A stretch of 64,000 bases of DNA from an uncultured Ectothiorhodospiraceae bacterium (GCA_913055615.1 CAJXKK010000008.1:35700-99699), one strand, 5' to 3'; shown: positions 1-9,396, counted from the stretch's first letter. Notes: generated by a model from the sequence alone, not told the origin. Made by a program: numbers and translations.

Positions 1-1
1 G

Positions 2-697
2 CAGACCGCGGCGGCCACGCTCACGAAGCCGCAGCCCAAGGTGAACATCGTCCGCACCGCCTTCCAGGCGATGTCGGCGGTACTCGGCGGCGCGCAGTCA
101 CTGCACACCAACGGCCTCGACGAGGCCTACTCGATCCCGACCGAGGAGGCGATGAAGATCGCCCTGCGCACCCAGCAGGTGATCGCCCACGAAACGGGCG
201 CCGCGGATGTCGTCGATGGCATCGGCGGCTCCTGGTATGTCGAGAATCTGACCACGCGCATCGAGGAAGAGGTCTGGAAGATCCTCGACGAGGTGGAGGA
301 GATGGGCGGCACGATCCAGTGCATCGACGACGGCTACTTCCAGCGCGGCATCGCCGACTCCGCTTACGACTACGCCATCCGCAAGGCGAGCGGCGACCGC
401 CCGGTCATCGGCGTCAACTGCTACGTCGAGGAGGGCGGCGACCCGGAGGTCGAGGTCCATCCGCACGACCCCGAGACCGAACGCAACCAGATCGCGCACC
501 TGCAGCGCGTACGCGACGGGCGCGATGAGTCGCAGGTCCAGCAACTGCTGGAAGAACTGCGCAACACCGCCGAGGACGAGTCGAAAAACCTGATGCCGGT
601 CACGATCAAACTGGTAAAAGCCGGTGCTTCGATGGGCGACATCGTCGAGACCCTGCGCGAGCTTTGGGGTACGTATCGCGAGACGCCGGTGATCTGA
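2..697 (+). CDS. methylmalonyl-CoA mutase large (catalytic) chain, 3' part
   Basis: C-terminal part of the TIM-barrel chain of a B12-dependent acyl-CoA mutase, which isomerises methylmalonyl-CoA and succinyl-CoA. The frame is already open at base 2 and the residues before the first in-frame GTG at 41 (TLTKPQPKVNIVRTAFQAM) are typical family sequence, so the true start lies outside the window. Family marks are the HTN-GLDEAYSIPTEEA stretch, HETGAADVVDGIGGSWYVE, and a C-terminus ending soon after the IVETLRELWGTYRE segment. There is no cobalamin-binding DxHxxG domain afterwards, so this looks like the two-gene type whose B12 domain is a separate small subunit, not seen here. With the propionyl-CoA synthetase downstream it suggests propionate assimilation through methylmalonyl-CoA. 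Identity confident, exact substrate inferred. Confidence 0.88.
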   Translation, partial: QTAAATLTKPQPKVNIVRTAFQAMSAVLGGAQSLHTNGLDEAYSIPTEEAMKIALRTQQVIAHETGAADVVDGIGGSWYVENLTTRIEEEVWKILDEVEEMGGTIQCIDDGYFQRGIADSAYDYAIRKASGDRPVIGVNCYVEEGGDPEVEVHPHDPETERNQIAHLQRVRDGRDESQVQQLLEELRNTAEDESKNLMPVTIKLVKAGASMGDIVETLRELWGTYRETPVI

Positions 698-726
698 CGA
701 TTTCGCGTGTCTTTCCCGGAAAAACC

Positions 727-1183
727 GGTTCTCGCCAAGACGCAAGGTTCGCCAAGGAGCGCAAAGAAAACGAAGAACGTTTGTAGGAGCGAGCTTGCTC
801 GCGAACCGGTGTCCCGAGACGATCGACTCCGGATCGATACCGGCAGATAGATGTAACGCCAATCGAGGGTCTGAAGCGGTTGATCGCCCGACCTCGTGAA
901 GGCGGTTTCTCGCAGAGGCGCGGAGTGCGCTGAGAAAAAGCAATATCAAGGGTCTTGTCCTGGTGGTCTTGGCGTCCAGGATCCGAAACATCATGTAGGC
1001 CGGTTTTCGGCGAAGCCGAATGCCGGCATTGCCCGGCGCGATGACCGCACAGCACCGGCCATACGTTGTCGCCGCGCCGGGCAAAACCGGCCTACGTGTT
1101 CCCGCCCGCTCGATTCCTGATCCATTCTTTCTTTCCTGATTTTCTCGATTTTTCTCCGCGCACTCCGCGCCTCTGCGAGAACC
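727..1183. repeat. intergenic repeat cluster (nested inverted modules)
   Basis: The 686-base gap before prpE holds no convincing gene. Modules seen: a TCGCCAAG-type module (727-779, forward), REP-a with core GAGCGAGCTTGCTCGCGA (783-805, forward), a CGCAGAGGCGCGGAG-type module (905-940, forward), REP-b with core CCGGTTTTCGGCGAAGCCG (995-1040, forward), REP-b again in reverse (1071-1097), and the CGCAGAG module in reverse (1151-1183). The last four form a nested inverted repeat with REP-b inside and the CGCAGAG module outside. The same modules recur at 3315-3764 and 11714-12060. Confidence 0.8.
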
Positions 1184-1383
1184 GAATTTCGCCGTTCCAG
1201 GTGTTGTCCGACACGTAATCCGAAATCGCTGTTCAGACTCCGATAGATTGCACAAAATCGACCGGATTGTCTGCCAATCCTTGCGCGCGGTTGCCCGGGC
1301 GGTTATATGTGAGCGATCCAACGCAAGGTCGTTTCGGGGGGCATACGGAGTCGGGCGCCCCGCGGCCGGGAGGGAGAACCGCG

Positions 1384-3288
1384 ATGACGGCCTACGACCC
1401 GATCCACGAACGCTCGCTGCGCGACCCCGAAGGCTTCTGGGCCGAGGTGGCCGAAGATCTGCACTGGGACCGACGCTGGGAGCGCGTGCTCGACGATTCC
1501 GATGCCCCGTTCTACCGCTGGTTCACCGGCGGCCAGCTCAATACCTGCTACAACGCCATCGACCGCCACGTCGCGGCCGGCCACGGCGCGCAGACGGCGT
1601 TGATCCACGACAGCGCGGTCACGGGCACCTGCAGCCGCTGGGATTACGCGGGGCTGCAGGACGAGGTCGCCCGCCTCGCGGGGCTGCTGCGCGCGCAGGG
1701 CGTGGATAAGGGGGATCGCGTCGTCATCTATATGCCGATGATCCCCCAGGCCGTGTTCGGCATGCTCGCCTGCGCGCGTATCGGCGCCATCCATTCGGTG
1801 GTGTTCGGCGGTTTCGCCGCGTCCGAACTCGCCTCCCGCATCGACGACGCGGAACCGAAGCTGGTACTGAGCGCATCCTGCGGGGTCGAACCGGCGGGCG
1901 TCGTCGATTACCACGGCCTGCTCGACCGGGCCCTCGCGCTCGCGACGCATGAGGTGCCGGGCTGCCTGATCTGGCAGCGCGAGCAGCAGCCGGCGGGACT
2001 CGTGAGCGGCCGCGATGTCGACTGGGCCCAGGCGCTGCAGACGGCCACACCGGCGGATTGCGTGCCAGTGGACGCCACCGATCCCCTCTACATCCTCTAT
2101 ACCTCCGGCACGACCGGCCACCCGAAGGGCATCGTGCGCGACAACGGCGGCCACGCCGTCGCGCTGCAGTGGTCGATGCGCAACATCTACGCCATGGCGC
2201 CCGGCGACGTGTACTGGACGGCCTCCGATATCGGCTGGGTCGTGGGGCACTCCTATATCGTCTACGGGCCGCTGCTGAACCGGAACACGACCGTGATGTT
2301 CGAGGGCAAGCCGGTCGGTACGCCGAATGCGGGTGTCTTCTGGCGGGTGATCCAGGATCACGGCGCGAAGGCTTTGTTCACCGCGCCCACCGCGATCCGC
2401 GCCATCCGCTCGGCGGATCCGGATGGCGAGTACCTGCGGCAATACGATATCAGCTCGCTCGAGTCGTTCTTCCTCGCCGGTGAGCGTTCCGATCCCGCGA
2501 CCATTCACTGGTCGGAACGCAATCTCGGCGTCCCCGTGGTCGATCACTGGTGGCAGACCGAGACCGGCTGGGCCATCGCCGCCAATCCGCTGGGCATCGA
2601 ACGCCTCCCGGTCCAGGCCGGCTCGGCAGGCAAGCCCATGCCCGGGTACGACGTGCGGGTGCTGAATGAGCGCGGTGAAGAAAAGCCCCGCGGCGAGCTG
2701 GGCAATATCGCCCTCCGGCTACCGCTGCCGCCGGGGACGCTGGCCACGCTCTGGAGCAACCGAGCAGGCCACCACGAGCATTACCTGTCGCGCTATCCCG
2801 GCTACTATCTCACCGGCGACTCCGGCGTGATCGATGCCGACGGCTACATCCACGTCATGAGCCGTATCGACGATGTCATCAACGTTGCCGGGCACCGGCT
2901 GTCGACCGGCCGCATGGAGGAGGTCCTTTGCGATCACCACGCCGTCGCCGAGGCCGCGGTGTTCGGCGTCAATGACGAGACCAAAGGGCAGCTCCCGCTT
3001 GCTCTGGTCGTACCCGCCGCCGGCAAGGAAACGGACCGGGAGGCACTGGTGAAAGAGCTCGCCGGACACATGCGCAACGAGGTCGGACCGGTCGCCGCGT
3101 TCCGCCTGTGCACGCTGGTCAAACGCCTGCCCAAGACCCGCTCCGGCAAGGTCCTGCGCGCCACCATGCGCAAGATCGCCAACGGCGAGGAGTGGAAAGC
3201 GCCCGCGACCATCGACGACCCGAAGATCCTCGACGAGATCGGCGAGGCCTTGTCCGATCTCGGGTTCCCGCGTACGGGTGCCGATTGA
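1384..3288 (+). CDS. prpE: propionyl-CoA synthetase (AMP-forming)
   Basis: 634-residue acyl-adenylate enzyme activating propionate (or acetate) to its CoA ester in the cytoplasm via an acyl-AMP intermediate. Visible in order: N-terminal ACAS-type domain, ATP P-loop YTSGTTGHPKG (about 239-249), WWQTETG (about 388), TGDSG (about 477), the hinge/adenylate region RIDDVINVAGHRLSTGRMEE (about 493-512) and the acetylatable catalytic lysine in KTRSGKVLR (about 584-592). Length and sequence style (DWTASDIGWVVGHSYIVYGPL-like core) fit PrpE/ACSS3 better than Acs. I chose ATG 1384 because GGGAGGGAG precedes it; an in-frame upstream ATG at 1267 would add 39 residues of non-family sequence. The upstream mutase chain supports a propionate role. 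Confidence 0.92.
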   Translation: MTAYDPIHERSLRDPEGFWAEVAEDLHWDRRWERVLDDSDAPFYRWFTGGQLNTCYNAIDRHVAAGHGAQTALIHDSAVTGTCSRWDYAGLQDEVARLAGLLRAQGVDKGDRVVIYMPMIPQAVFGMLACARIGAIHSVVFGGFAASELASRIDDAEPKLVLSASCGVEPAGVVDYHGLLDRALALATHEVPGCLIWQREQQPAGLVSGRDVDWAQALQTATPADCVPVDATDPLYILYTSGTTGHPKGIVRDNGGHAVALQWSMRNIYAMAPGDVYWTASDIGWVVGHSYIVYGPLLNRNTTVMFEGKPVGTPNAGVFWRVIQDHGAKALFTAPTAIRAIRSADPDGEYLRQYDISSLESFFLAGERSDPATIHWSERNLGVPVVDHWWQTETGWAIAANPLGIERLPVQAGSAGKPMPGYDVRVLNERGEEKPRGELGNIALRLPLPPGTLATLWSNRAGHHEHYLSRYPGYYLTGDSGVIDADGYIHVMSRIDDVINVAGHRLSTGRMEEVLCDHHAVAEAAVFGVNDETKGQLPLALVVPAAGKETDREALVKELAGHMRNEVGPVAAFRLCTLVKRLPKTRSGKVLRATMRKIANGEEWKAPATIDDPKILDEIGEALSDLGFPRTGAD

Positions 3289-3314
3289 TCTCGTCATGCG
3301 CCGACAGGATAAAA

Positions 3315-3764
3315 GCGGTTCTTGCAAAGGCGCCAAGGCCGCAAAGGTCGCCGAGAGAGAGCGTAGGCGCGTTTTCACCGAAGGCGAACGCGCGCATGAA
3401 TGGCATCGCGATCGAATAACCTGTGGGAATTGAGGAGCCTATGCCGGCTTACGTGCCCATCTGCAATCCGATTCCTCTGTAAACACGTAGGCCGGTTTTG
3501 CCCGGCGCGGCCACAACGGTGGCTGTTTCCCTGGAGCGATCGCGCCGGGCAATGCCGGCATTCGGCTTCGCCGAAAACCGGCGTACGTTCTATTGGTCTC
3601 ATCGAGCGGACGCTTGCGACTTCGAGAGACCGGTTCGCGAGCAAGCTCGCTCCTACAAAAGTCCTGAATTTCCTTTGCGTCCCTTGGCGCGCTTGGCGTC
3701 CTGGCGAGAGGCGCTTTTGACCTTATCCCAGAGCCATCCGCGAACTCCGCGCCTGCGCGAGAAC
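3315..3764. repeat. intergenic repeat cluster downstream of prpE
   Basis: The 589-base gap between prpE and the ROK kinase gene carries, in order: a diverged TCGCCAAG module (3315-3350), REP-c (3361-3396, core CGAAGGCGAACGCGCG), REP-b forward (3486-3510), REP-b reverse (3541-3587), REP-a reverse (3634-3656), the TCGCCAAG module reverse (3664-3710) and the CGCAGAG module reverse (3736-3764). The right half is the mirror image of the module order seen before prpE. No gene is apparent. Confidence 0.78.
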
Positions 3765-3877
3765 CCGACGCACCACGCCTGACCGAAGCCATCAACCGAT
3801 CCAGACCCCATGTGCAGCAACGAGACGACTGGGCGACCCACACACATCACCGGTATGCTTGACGCAGGAGGTATCCC

Positions 3878-4768
3878 ATGCGTATCGGAATCGATCTGGG
3901 TGGTACGAAAATCTCGGGCCTGGCGCTCGGCGATGACGGCGAAATCCTGGCACGCCAGCGTATCCGCACGCCCAAAGGCGATTACAACGGCACCCTCGAT
4001 GCGATCGCCTCTCTGGTGGCGGAACTGGAACGGCAAACCGGCCAGGCCGGGTCCGTAGGGATCGGCACGCCCGGTGCGATCTCACCGGCGACCGGCCTGT
4101 TCAAGAACGCGAGTGCCGTATTCCTCAACGGTCGTCCCGGCAAGGTCGATCTGGAGGCGCGGCTGGAGCGTCCGGTCCGCATCGCGAACGACGCCAACTG
4201 CTTCGCCCTGTCCGAGGCGGTCGATGGCGCCGGTGCCGGCTATAACGTCGTCTTCGGCGTGATTCTCGGCACCGGCTGCGGCGGCGGGATCGTCTTCGAT
4301 GGCCAGGTGCATGTCGGGCCGAACGCCATCGGCGGCGAATGGGGCCACAACCCGCTTCCGTGGCAGACGCCGGAGGAATACCCCGGTCCCGAATGCTACT
4401 GCGGCCGCCGCGGCTGTATCGAGCGCTGGGTATCCGGCACCGGTCTGCAGCAGGATTATGCCAACGTCTGCGGCGAGGAACTCACCGGCGAGGAGATCGC
4501 CGCGCGCGCCGAGACCGGCGACACCGAGGCGAAGGCCGTCATGGATCATTACGAGGACCGCCTCGCCCGCGGCCTTGCGAGCGTGATCAACATGCTCGAC
4601 CCGGACGTCACCGTGTTGGGCGGCGGGGTCTCCGCCGTCGCGCGTCTCTACGACAGCGTCCCGGTACTCTGGCAGCGCTACGTCTACTCGGACCGCTGCG
4701 ATACCCCGCTGCGGCAGAACGTCCACGGCGACGACAGCGGGGTACGTGGGGCGGCCTGGCTGTGGTGA
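3878..4768 (+). CDS. ROK-family sugar kinase (fructokinase / N-acetylglucosamine kinase type)
   Basis: 296-residue cytoplasmic sugar kinase. The phosphate-binding motif GIDLGGTKI is at residues 3-11, GGEWGHNPLP near 152-161 gives the zinc-binding histidine, and the ROK zinc cysteines appear as CYCGRRGC near 173-180. A second glycine-rich ATP loop, VTVLGGGVS, lies near 245-253. Length is normal. ATG 3878 has a strong AGGAGGT site seven bases upstream. The gene stands alone between repeat-rich gaps, so genomic context does not resolve whether fructose, glucose, mannose or GlcNAc is the substrate. Confidence 0.85.
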   Translation: MRIGIDLGGTKISGLALGDDGEILARQRIRTPKGDYNGTLDAIASLVAELERQTGQAGSVGIGTPGAISPATGLFKNASAVFLNGRPGKVDLEARLERPVRIANDANCFALSEAVDGAGAGYNVVFGVILGTGCGGGIVFDGQVHVGPNAIGGEWGHNPLPWQTPEEYPGPECYCGRRGCIERWVSGTGLQQDYANVCGEELTGEEIAARAETGDTEAKAVMDHYEDRLARGLASVINMLDPDVTVLGGGVSAVARLYDSVPVLWQRYVYSDRCDTPLRQNVHGDDSGVRGAAWLW

Positions 4769-4813
4769 ATCCCACCGCCTGAGGGCAAAATCGCCCTACG
4801 GGCAACGGATTGA

Positions 4814-4850
4814 GGTAGGCCGGTTTTCGGCGTAGCCGAATGCCGGCACT
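4814..4850 (+). repeat. REP-b copy, left flank of RAYT gene
   Basis: Forward copy of the REP-b palindrome (AGGCCGG ... CCGAATGCCGGCA with a hairpin around TCGGCGTAGCCGA). It lies 33 bases before the tyrosine transposase start. A same-orientation copy occurs just after the gene (5471-5508), the usual arrangement for RAYT genes and the REP family they act on. Confidence 0.82.
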
Positions 4851-4882
4851 GACGGGTTGGCGATTCCACGGAAGGAGTCACT

Positions 4883-5386
4883 ATGGCTGATTATCGACGC
4901 TTCGTCGTTCCGGGCGGGACGTATTTCTTCACTGTCGTCACGGCGAATCGACGTCCGTGGTTGTCGCGCTACTCGGCACGCGGAATCCTGGCCGGGGTGA
5001 TGCGCGAGGTTCGATCTGAATTCCCGTCCGAGACCGTCGGCCTGGTGGTTTTGCCGGACCATCTGCACGCCTTGTGGCGGCTGCCGGATGGTGACAGCGA
5101 TTTCCGTGGTCGCTGGCATCGCATCAAGCAGCGGGCCACGCTTCGACTGCGCACAGCCGAGGGTTTGACGGGACGGTTGTGGCAGCCGCGCTTCTGGGAA
5201 CACGTGATCCGCGACGAGGATGATTTGCGGCGCCACCTCGACTACATCCATTACAACCCGGTCAAGCACGGGTTTGTCGGCTCACCCCGTGACTGGGGGC
5301 CGAGCTCGTTTCACCGGTATGTGACGGCCGGTGTCTATGCGGCCGATTGGGCGGGACCGGATGTCGAATTCGAGGTCCCCGAGTAG
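4883..5386 (+). CDS. REP-associated tyrosine transposase (RAYT, Y1/HUH family)
   Basis: 167-residue single-domain transposase of the IS200/IS605-related REP-associated group. The HUH metal site is visible as the HLH of LPDHLHALW (residues 60-62), and the nucleophile is a tyrosine in the DYIHYNPVKHG block (Y121 or Y124). Length matches chromosomal RAYTs (about 165). Family knowledge: these proteins nick and join single-stranded REP DNA and are domesticated rather than freely mobile. Support in the sequence is strong, because REP-b hairpins flank the gene on both sides and further REP-b copies lie at 995, 1071, 3486, 3541 and 9492-9650. ATG 4883 has GGAAGGAG nearby. Confidence 0.93.
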   Translation: MADYRRFVVPGGTYFFTVVTANRRPWLSRYSARGILAGVMREVRSEFPSETVGLVVLPDHLHALWRLPDGDSDFRGRWHRIKQRATLRLRTAEGLTGRLWQPRFWEHVIRDEDDLRRHLDYIHYNPVKHGFVGSPRDWGPSSFHRYVTAGVYAADWAGPDVEFEVPE

Positions 5387-5422
5387 GGATCGGACGTCAT
5401 TTTGACGATTTCAGGGCTCGTC

Positions 5423-5508
5423 GTGCCGGCATTGCCCTCCGGGCAAAACCGGCCTACGGCTGGGGGAATGAGGTAGGCCGGTTTTCGGCGAAGCCGAATG
5501 CCGGCATC
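5423..5508. repeat. REP-b pair (inverted), right flank of RAYT gene
   Basis: A reverse REP-b (5423-5458, with a TTGCCCTCCGGGCAA inner hairpin) is followed by a forward REP-b (5471-5508). Two opposed REPs separated by a dozen bases make a BIME-like unit. It lies between the convergent RAYT and hrpB genes, where such elements can also serve as transcript ends. Confidence 0.82.
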
Positions 5509-5514
5509 GCGCGC

Positions 5515-7860
5515 CTACCGCACATCCACTACACGACTCGCACGACGGTACTCGACTTTCCATCCGGGCCACGCAGGCAATTCCCAGCTCTTTGGATCGC
5601 TCTTGCGGCGGCCGCCGACGTGTTCGGCGGTTACGGTGCGGCGGTGGACGTTGTAGTGGATGCGCAGTTCGAGGTCGGATAGTGACACGTGGCGCGGGTA
5701 CTGGCGGTCGAAGCGTTCGCGTTCCCATTCGGGGACGCCGTCGAAATGCAGGTCGTCGGGTTCGACCAGGGCGATGTCGGTGGCCTGCTCGACGCCGAGG
5801 TCTCGGAGGCGTTCGGTCAGCCAGGATTCGGCATCCGGTGTCTCGCCTTCGGCGTATCCCAGACGGACGTACAGATTCCATGCGGCGAGGTCGTCGCGCA
5901 GGCATTCGCCGGCCGGTTTGAGCAGGCGGCGCTCGAGTACGAGCCGCGCGATCGCTGCACGGGCTTCCTCACCTTCGGGTTCGATCTCTTCGCTGCCGAT
6001 GGACCGTCCGGCGAAATACCAGCGGCGTTCCGCCAGAACGGTCCCGTTGCCGGGCTTAGGGTCCTCGATGGCCGCGGTCGCCAGTCGAGCGCCGACGAGG
6101 TCCTGGAGACTGACCGGCGCCAGGCAGGTCCCGAGGGTGAGCGTCTCGCGCGTGCCGCGGCCGGGTACCGCGTGGTCATCGAACACGAGCGCGGCCTCGT
6201 CGTCGTCGCCGAGCAGGCTGTCGTCCGCCGGTTGCAGTTCGCGCTCGCCGTTGGCGAGGACGTGGCGCCTTTTGCCGCGCCGGACATGCGCCAGTTCCGG
6301 GACCGCGGCCATCGCCGCGCGCAGGGCGTTGGCCGGGTCGATATCGAGCGCGTCCGGGCGCGCGGGCAGAGCGGCGAGCGCCCGGACCCGGTCGCTGAGC
6401 CGCCGTGCCTCCTCACGCGCGCCGCGGTTGGCGCGCACACCGGGTAGTGCCTGTCCGCGTAGCAGGGCGACCAGCAACGTGGCGTCGCAGCGCCGCCCGA
6501 GTGCCCGCAGCAGGACTTCTCGTTCGGCTGGATCCGCTGGTGCGGTCGCGATCCGCTGGCGTGTCGACAGCGCCGCCACCAGATCCGCCATGAATCCGCC
6601 GGTGCCCGGATCGGGCATGGCCGTCACGAGATGCGCGAGCAGCGGGTCCAGCGGCAGGGCGAACAGGGCATGGCCGCGCGGGGTGGCGTGGCCGTCACCG
6701 TCGATGGCGCCAATATCGGTTAACAGGCTCTCGGCGCGGGCCAGTGACTGCCCCGGCAGTTCGTCCGGAAACGACAGCGCCCGCGCCGGACGGCCGCAGC
6801 AGGCGGCGGCCAGTACGGTATCGGTCAGATCCTCGCGCTCGATCTCGGGCGGTGTAGCGCTCGCCAGCGGCGCCTGGGCGCCCCACAGCCGCAGGCAGAG
6901 CCCGGGCGCGGTCCGCCCGGCGCGGCCGGCGCGCTGGTCCGCGGCCGAGCGGGCGATCGCCTCCAGTGCCAGCACGGTGCGGCCATTGCGACGCCGCGTC
7001 CGGCGTTCGAGGCCGCTGTCGATTACGGCGGTGACGCCGGGCACGGTCAGCGAGGTCTCGGCGACATTGGTCGCCAGGATCACGCGCCGACCGTCGCCGG
7101 GGGCGAGGGCGCGGCGCTGGTCGGCATCGGGCGCCCCGGCGTGCAGGGCGATGACGTCGGCGTCGATCTTCCCGAGCCGGTTCGCCGCGCCCCGGATCTC
7201 GCCGCGCCCGGGCAGGAACACGAGCAGATCGCCTTTGGTTTCCCCAAGCGCCTGCTGGACCGCTTCCGCGATCCGGCGGTCCAGGCCCTTCGAGGTCGGC
7301 ATGTCGCGCGGCTCTCGGCCGATGTGGCGCGTTTCGACCGGATGGCTGCGGCCCTCGGCGTCGAGACGGCGGGCGCCCAGCTGTTCGGCCAGGCGGTGGC
7401 CATCGAAGGTGGCCGAGGTGAGCACGAGCCGGTGGCGGTCGGTGTCGCGCAACAGGGCCAGCAGCAGATCGGTGTCCGCTCGGCGTTCGTGGAATTCGTC
7501 GAGGATAATGGTCGCAAAACCGGCGAGACCATCGTCGGTGAACCAACGCAGGGCGATGCCCGGTGTCACGAACAGGACGCGGGTAGCCGGCCCGTAAGCG
7601 CTGTCAAAACGGATCGCGTAGCCGACCTCGCCGCCCGCCTCGCCACCATTCAGCGACGCGACATAGCCGGCCAGACTGGTCGCCGCGATGCGCCGGGGCT
7701 CGATGACCAGCACGGGGCCGTGCTCGGCCGCCCACAGGGGCAGGCGCGTGGATTTGCCGGAGCCCGTGGCCGCCGAGACCACGGTGTGGCCGGCGGCGAG
7801 GGCCTCGTGGAAATCCGTGCGCAGCGATTCGATCGGCAACGGGGTCGCCGGTTCGGTCAT
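5515..7860 (-). CDS. hrpB: ATP-dependent RNA helicase HrpB
   Basis: 781-residue DEAH-box helicase. Walker A ATGSGKS is at residues 31-37, the Walker B box reads DEFH (121-124), motif III SAT is at 148-150, and the motif VI region RSAADQRAGRAGR is present. Large HrpB-specific C-terminal domains follow. Residues PPEIEREDLTDTVL and the ending LPAWPGWKVEYR are typical of HrpB rather than HrpA, which is much longer. The role in bacteria is poorly defined (RNA processing is assumed from the family). It ends next to the REP-b pair and is transcribed towards the RAYT gene. No operon partner is visible. Confidence 0.92.
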   Translation of the reverse strand: MTEPATPLPIESLRTDFHEALAAGHTVVSAATGSGKSTRLPLWAAEHGPVLVIEPRRIAATSLAGYVASLNGGEAGGEVGYAIRFDSAYGPATRVLFVTPGIALRWFTDDGLAGFATIILDEFHERRADTDLLLALLRDTDRHRLVLTSATFDGHRLAEQLGARRLDAEGRSHPVETRHIGREPRDMPTSKGLDRRIAEAVQQALGETKGDLLVFLPGRGEIRGAANRLGKIDADVIALHAGAPDADQRRALAPGDGRRVILATNVAETSLTVPGVTAVIDSGLERRTRRRNGRTVLALEAIARSAADQRAGRAGRTAPGLCLRLWGAQAPLASATPPEIEREDLTDTVLAAACCGRPARALSFPDELPGQSLARAESLLTDIGAIDGDGHATPRGHALFALPLDPLLAHLVTAMPDPGTGGFMADLVAALSTRQRIATAPADPAEREVLLRALGRRCDATLLVALLRGQALPGVRANRGAREEARRLSDRVRALAALPARPDALDIDPANALRAAMAAVPELAHVRRGKRRHVLANGERELQPADDSLLGDDDEAALVFDDHAVPGRGTRETLTLGTCLAPVSLQDLVGARLATAAIEDPKPGNGTVLAERRWYFAGRSIGSEEIEPEGEEARAAIARLVLERRLLKPAGECLRDDLAAWNLYVRLGYAEGETPDAESWLTERLRDLGVEQATDIALVEPDDLHFDGVPEWERERFDRQYPRHVSLSDLELRIHYNVHRRTVTAEHVGGRRKSDPKSWELPAWPGWKVEYRRASRVVDVR

Positions 7861-8286
7861 TGCGAGGTTCTCAGTACATTCCGCAGGTAGCCGCGCACCG
7901 GAGATGGACGCGGAATCCCATCAAAAACGAGCCGTAGCCTGCACGGAGGCGGCAGCCGGAGTCCGGGGCGACCTCCGCCGCGTACGCGGTGTTTCCCGGA
8001 TTCCGCCGGCGGCTGCATCCGGGCTACATCTTGTGCCTTAGGCAACAGCCGCAGCGTTGCCGGGACAGCCCCCGATTCCCCCACCTGGATATCAACACAG
8101 GGTTCATGGCCATCAGCTCCCCGGCGCCGTCTGATCGCGAGCAAGCTCGCTCCTGCCGTTGCGTTGCCAGCGCGGGTTACGGATTCTGTGTAGGAGCGAG
8201 CTTGCTCGCGATGAGCGGTTCCCCGATGCCATCACCTCGATGAGGTGGAGGGGACCCGCGGGAAAATCCCGAGCCCACGCGCCGCG
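7861..8286. repeat. gap with inverted REP-a pair (8135-8154 and 8190-8211)
   Basis: This 426-base gap between hrpB and the transaldolase gene shows no plausible coding region. It contains a reverse REP-a (8135-8154) and a forward REP-a (8190-8211), both built on GCGAGCAAGCTCGC and facing each other across about 35 bases. The remainder is unremarkable GC-rich sequence. Confidence 0.72.
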
Positions 8287-9396
8287 TCAGGTCTGCGCGG
8301 CGTAGCGCGCCGTCACGTCGCGCAGTTTCTCCTGCAGTGCGGCCACCAGGGCGTCGTGCGAATCGATGAATTTCTGCACGCCGTCCGCTTCGAGATCGGC
8401 CGCCACCTGGGCCATGTCGATGCCGTGCTTGTGCAGGGCGTCGAGCGTGGTGCGGGCGCCTTCGAGGTCGTTGTCGATCGTGACCGCGGCGGAGCCGTGC
8501 TCGAGGACCGCATCCAGCGTCTTCGGCGGCACCGTGTTCACGGTGTCGGGGCCGATGAGCGTGTCGATATAGAGCGTGTCGGACAGGTTCGGGTCCTTGG
8601 TGCTCGTGCTGGCCCAGAGCGGGCGCTGGACGTTGGCGCCGCGCTGCTCCAGGGCGCGGAAGTCGGGCGCGCGGCGCATTTTTTCGAACGATTGATAGGC
8701 CATCCTGGCGTTGGCGATCGCGGCGTTGTGCATATATGCCGTCGCATCGGCACCGATCGCTGTCAGTTTGGGGTCCACAACGCCGTCTACCCGCGAGACG
8801 AAGAAGGAGGCGACCGAGTTGACGCCGCGCGGATTGTCGCGCTGGCCGAGGCCGCGGCTGAAGGCGGCGAACACCTGCTCATAACGCTCGACCGCGAACA
8901 GCAGCGTCACGTTGATGTTGAGGCCCTCGGCCGTGAGGTTCTCGATCGCCTCGAGCCCGGCCTCGGTCGCCGGTACCTTGATCATGACGTTGTCGCGGTG
9001 AACCGAGCGCCACAGGTGGCGGGCCTGCTCGATCGTGTTCTTCGTGTCGTGCGCCAGGTGCGGCGAGACCTCGATGCTGACGAAACCGTCCTTGCCTTCG
9101 GTGCGGTCGTAGACCGGGCGCAGCTGGTCGCAGGCCATCTGGATATCCTGGATGGCCAGCCACTCGTAGAGGACTTCCGCGTCGACCTCGGGGTCTGCCT
9201 GGATGAGGTCGAGAATGGCCTCGTCATAGGCGCTGGAGCCCGTGATCGCCTGGTGGAAGATTGTCGGGTTGCTGGTCACGCCGCGCAGACCCGACTCGAC
9301 CAGGCGTTCGAGACCGCCACCGGTCAGCAGGTTGCGGTCCACGTAGTCCAGCCACAGCGATTGCCCGCAATCGAGCAGATGTTGGATCGAGGCCAT
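8287..9396 (-). CDS. tal: transaldolase
   Basis: 369-residue class I aldolase of the non-oxidative pentose phosphate pathway, exchanging a dihydroxyacetone unit between sedoheptulose 7-phosphate and glyceraldehyde 3-phosphate. The TSNPTIF signature is at residues 41-47 and the Schiff-base lysine is K140 in NVMIKVPAT. Length fits the longer bacterial Tal group (about 360-380) rather than E. coli TalB (317). The start at 9396 has a GGAG about a dozen bases upstream. The gene stands alone between repeat-bearing gaps. Confidence 0.93.
   Translation of the reverse strand: MASIQHLLDCGQSLWLDYVDRNLLTGGGLERLVESGLRGVTSNPTIFHQAITGSSAYDEAILDLIQADPEVDAEVLYEWLAIQDIQMACDQLRPVYDRTEGKDGFVSIEVSPHLAHDTKNTIEQARHLWRSVHRDNVMIKVPATEAGLEAIENLTAEGLNINVTLLFAVERYEQVFAAFSRGLGQRDNPRGVNSVASFFVSRVDGVVDPKLTAIGADATAYMHNAAIANARMAYQSFEKMRRAPDFRALEQRGANVQRPLWASTSTKDPNLSDTLYIDTLIGPDTVNTVPPKTLDAVLEHGSAAVTIDNDLEGARTTLDALHKHGIDMAQVAADLEADGVQKFIDSHDALVAALQEKLRDVTARYAAQT

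Noticed and set aside
1267..1383. Upstream extension of prpE to ATG 1267
   Set aside because: The extra 39 residues lack family similarity, while ATG 1384 has a clear ribosome binding site.
3284..3297. TTGATctcgTCATG at the end of prpE as an FNR box
   Set aside because: The right half-site does not match ATCAA or GTCAA and no promoter geometry fits.
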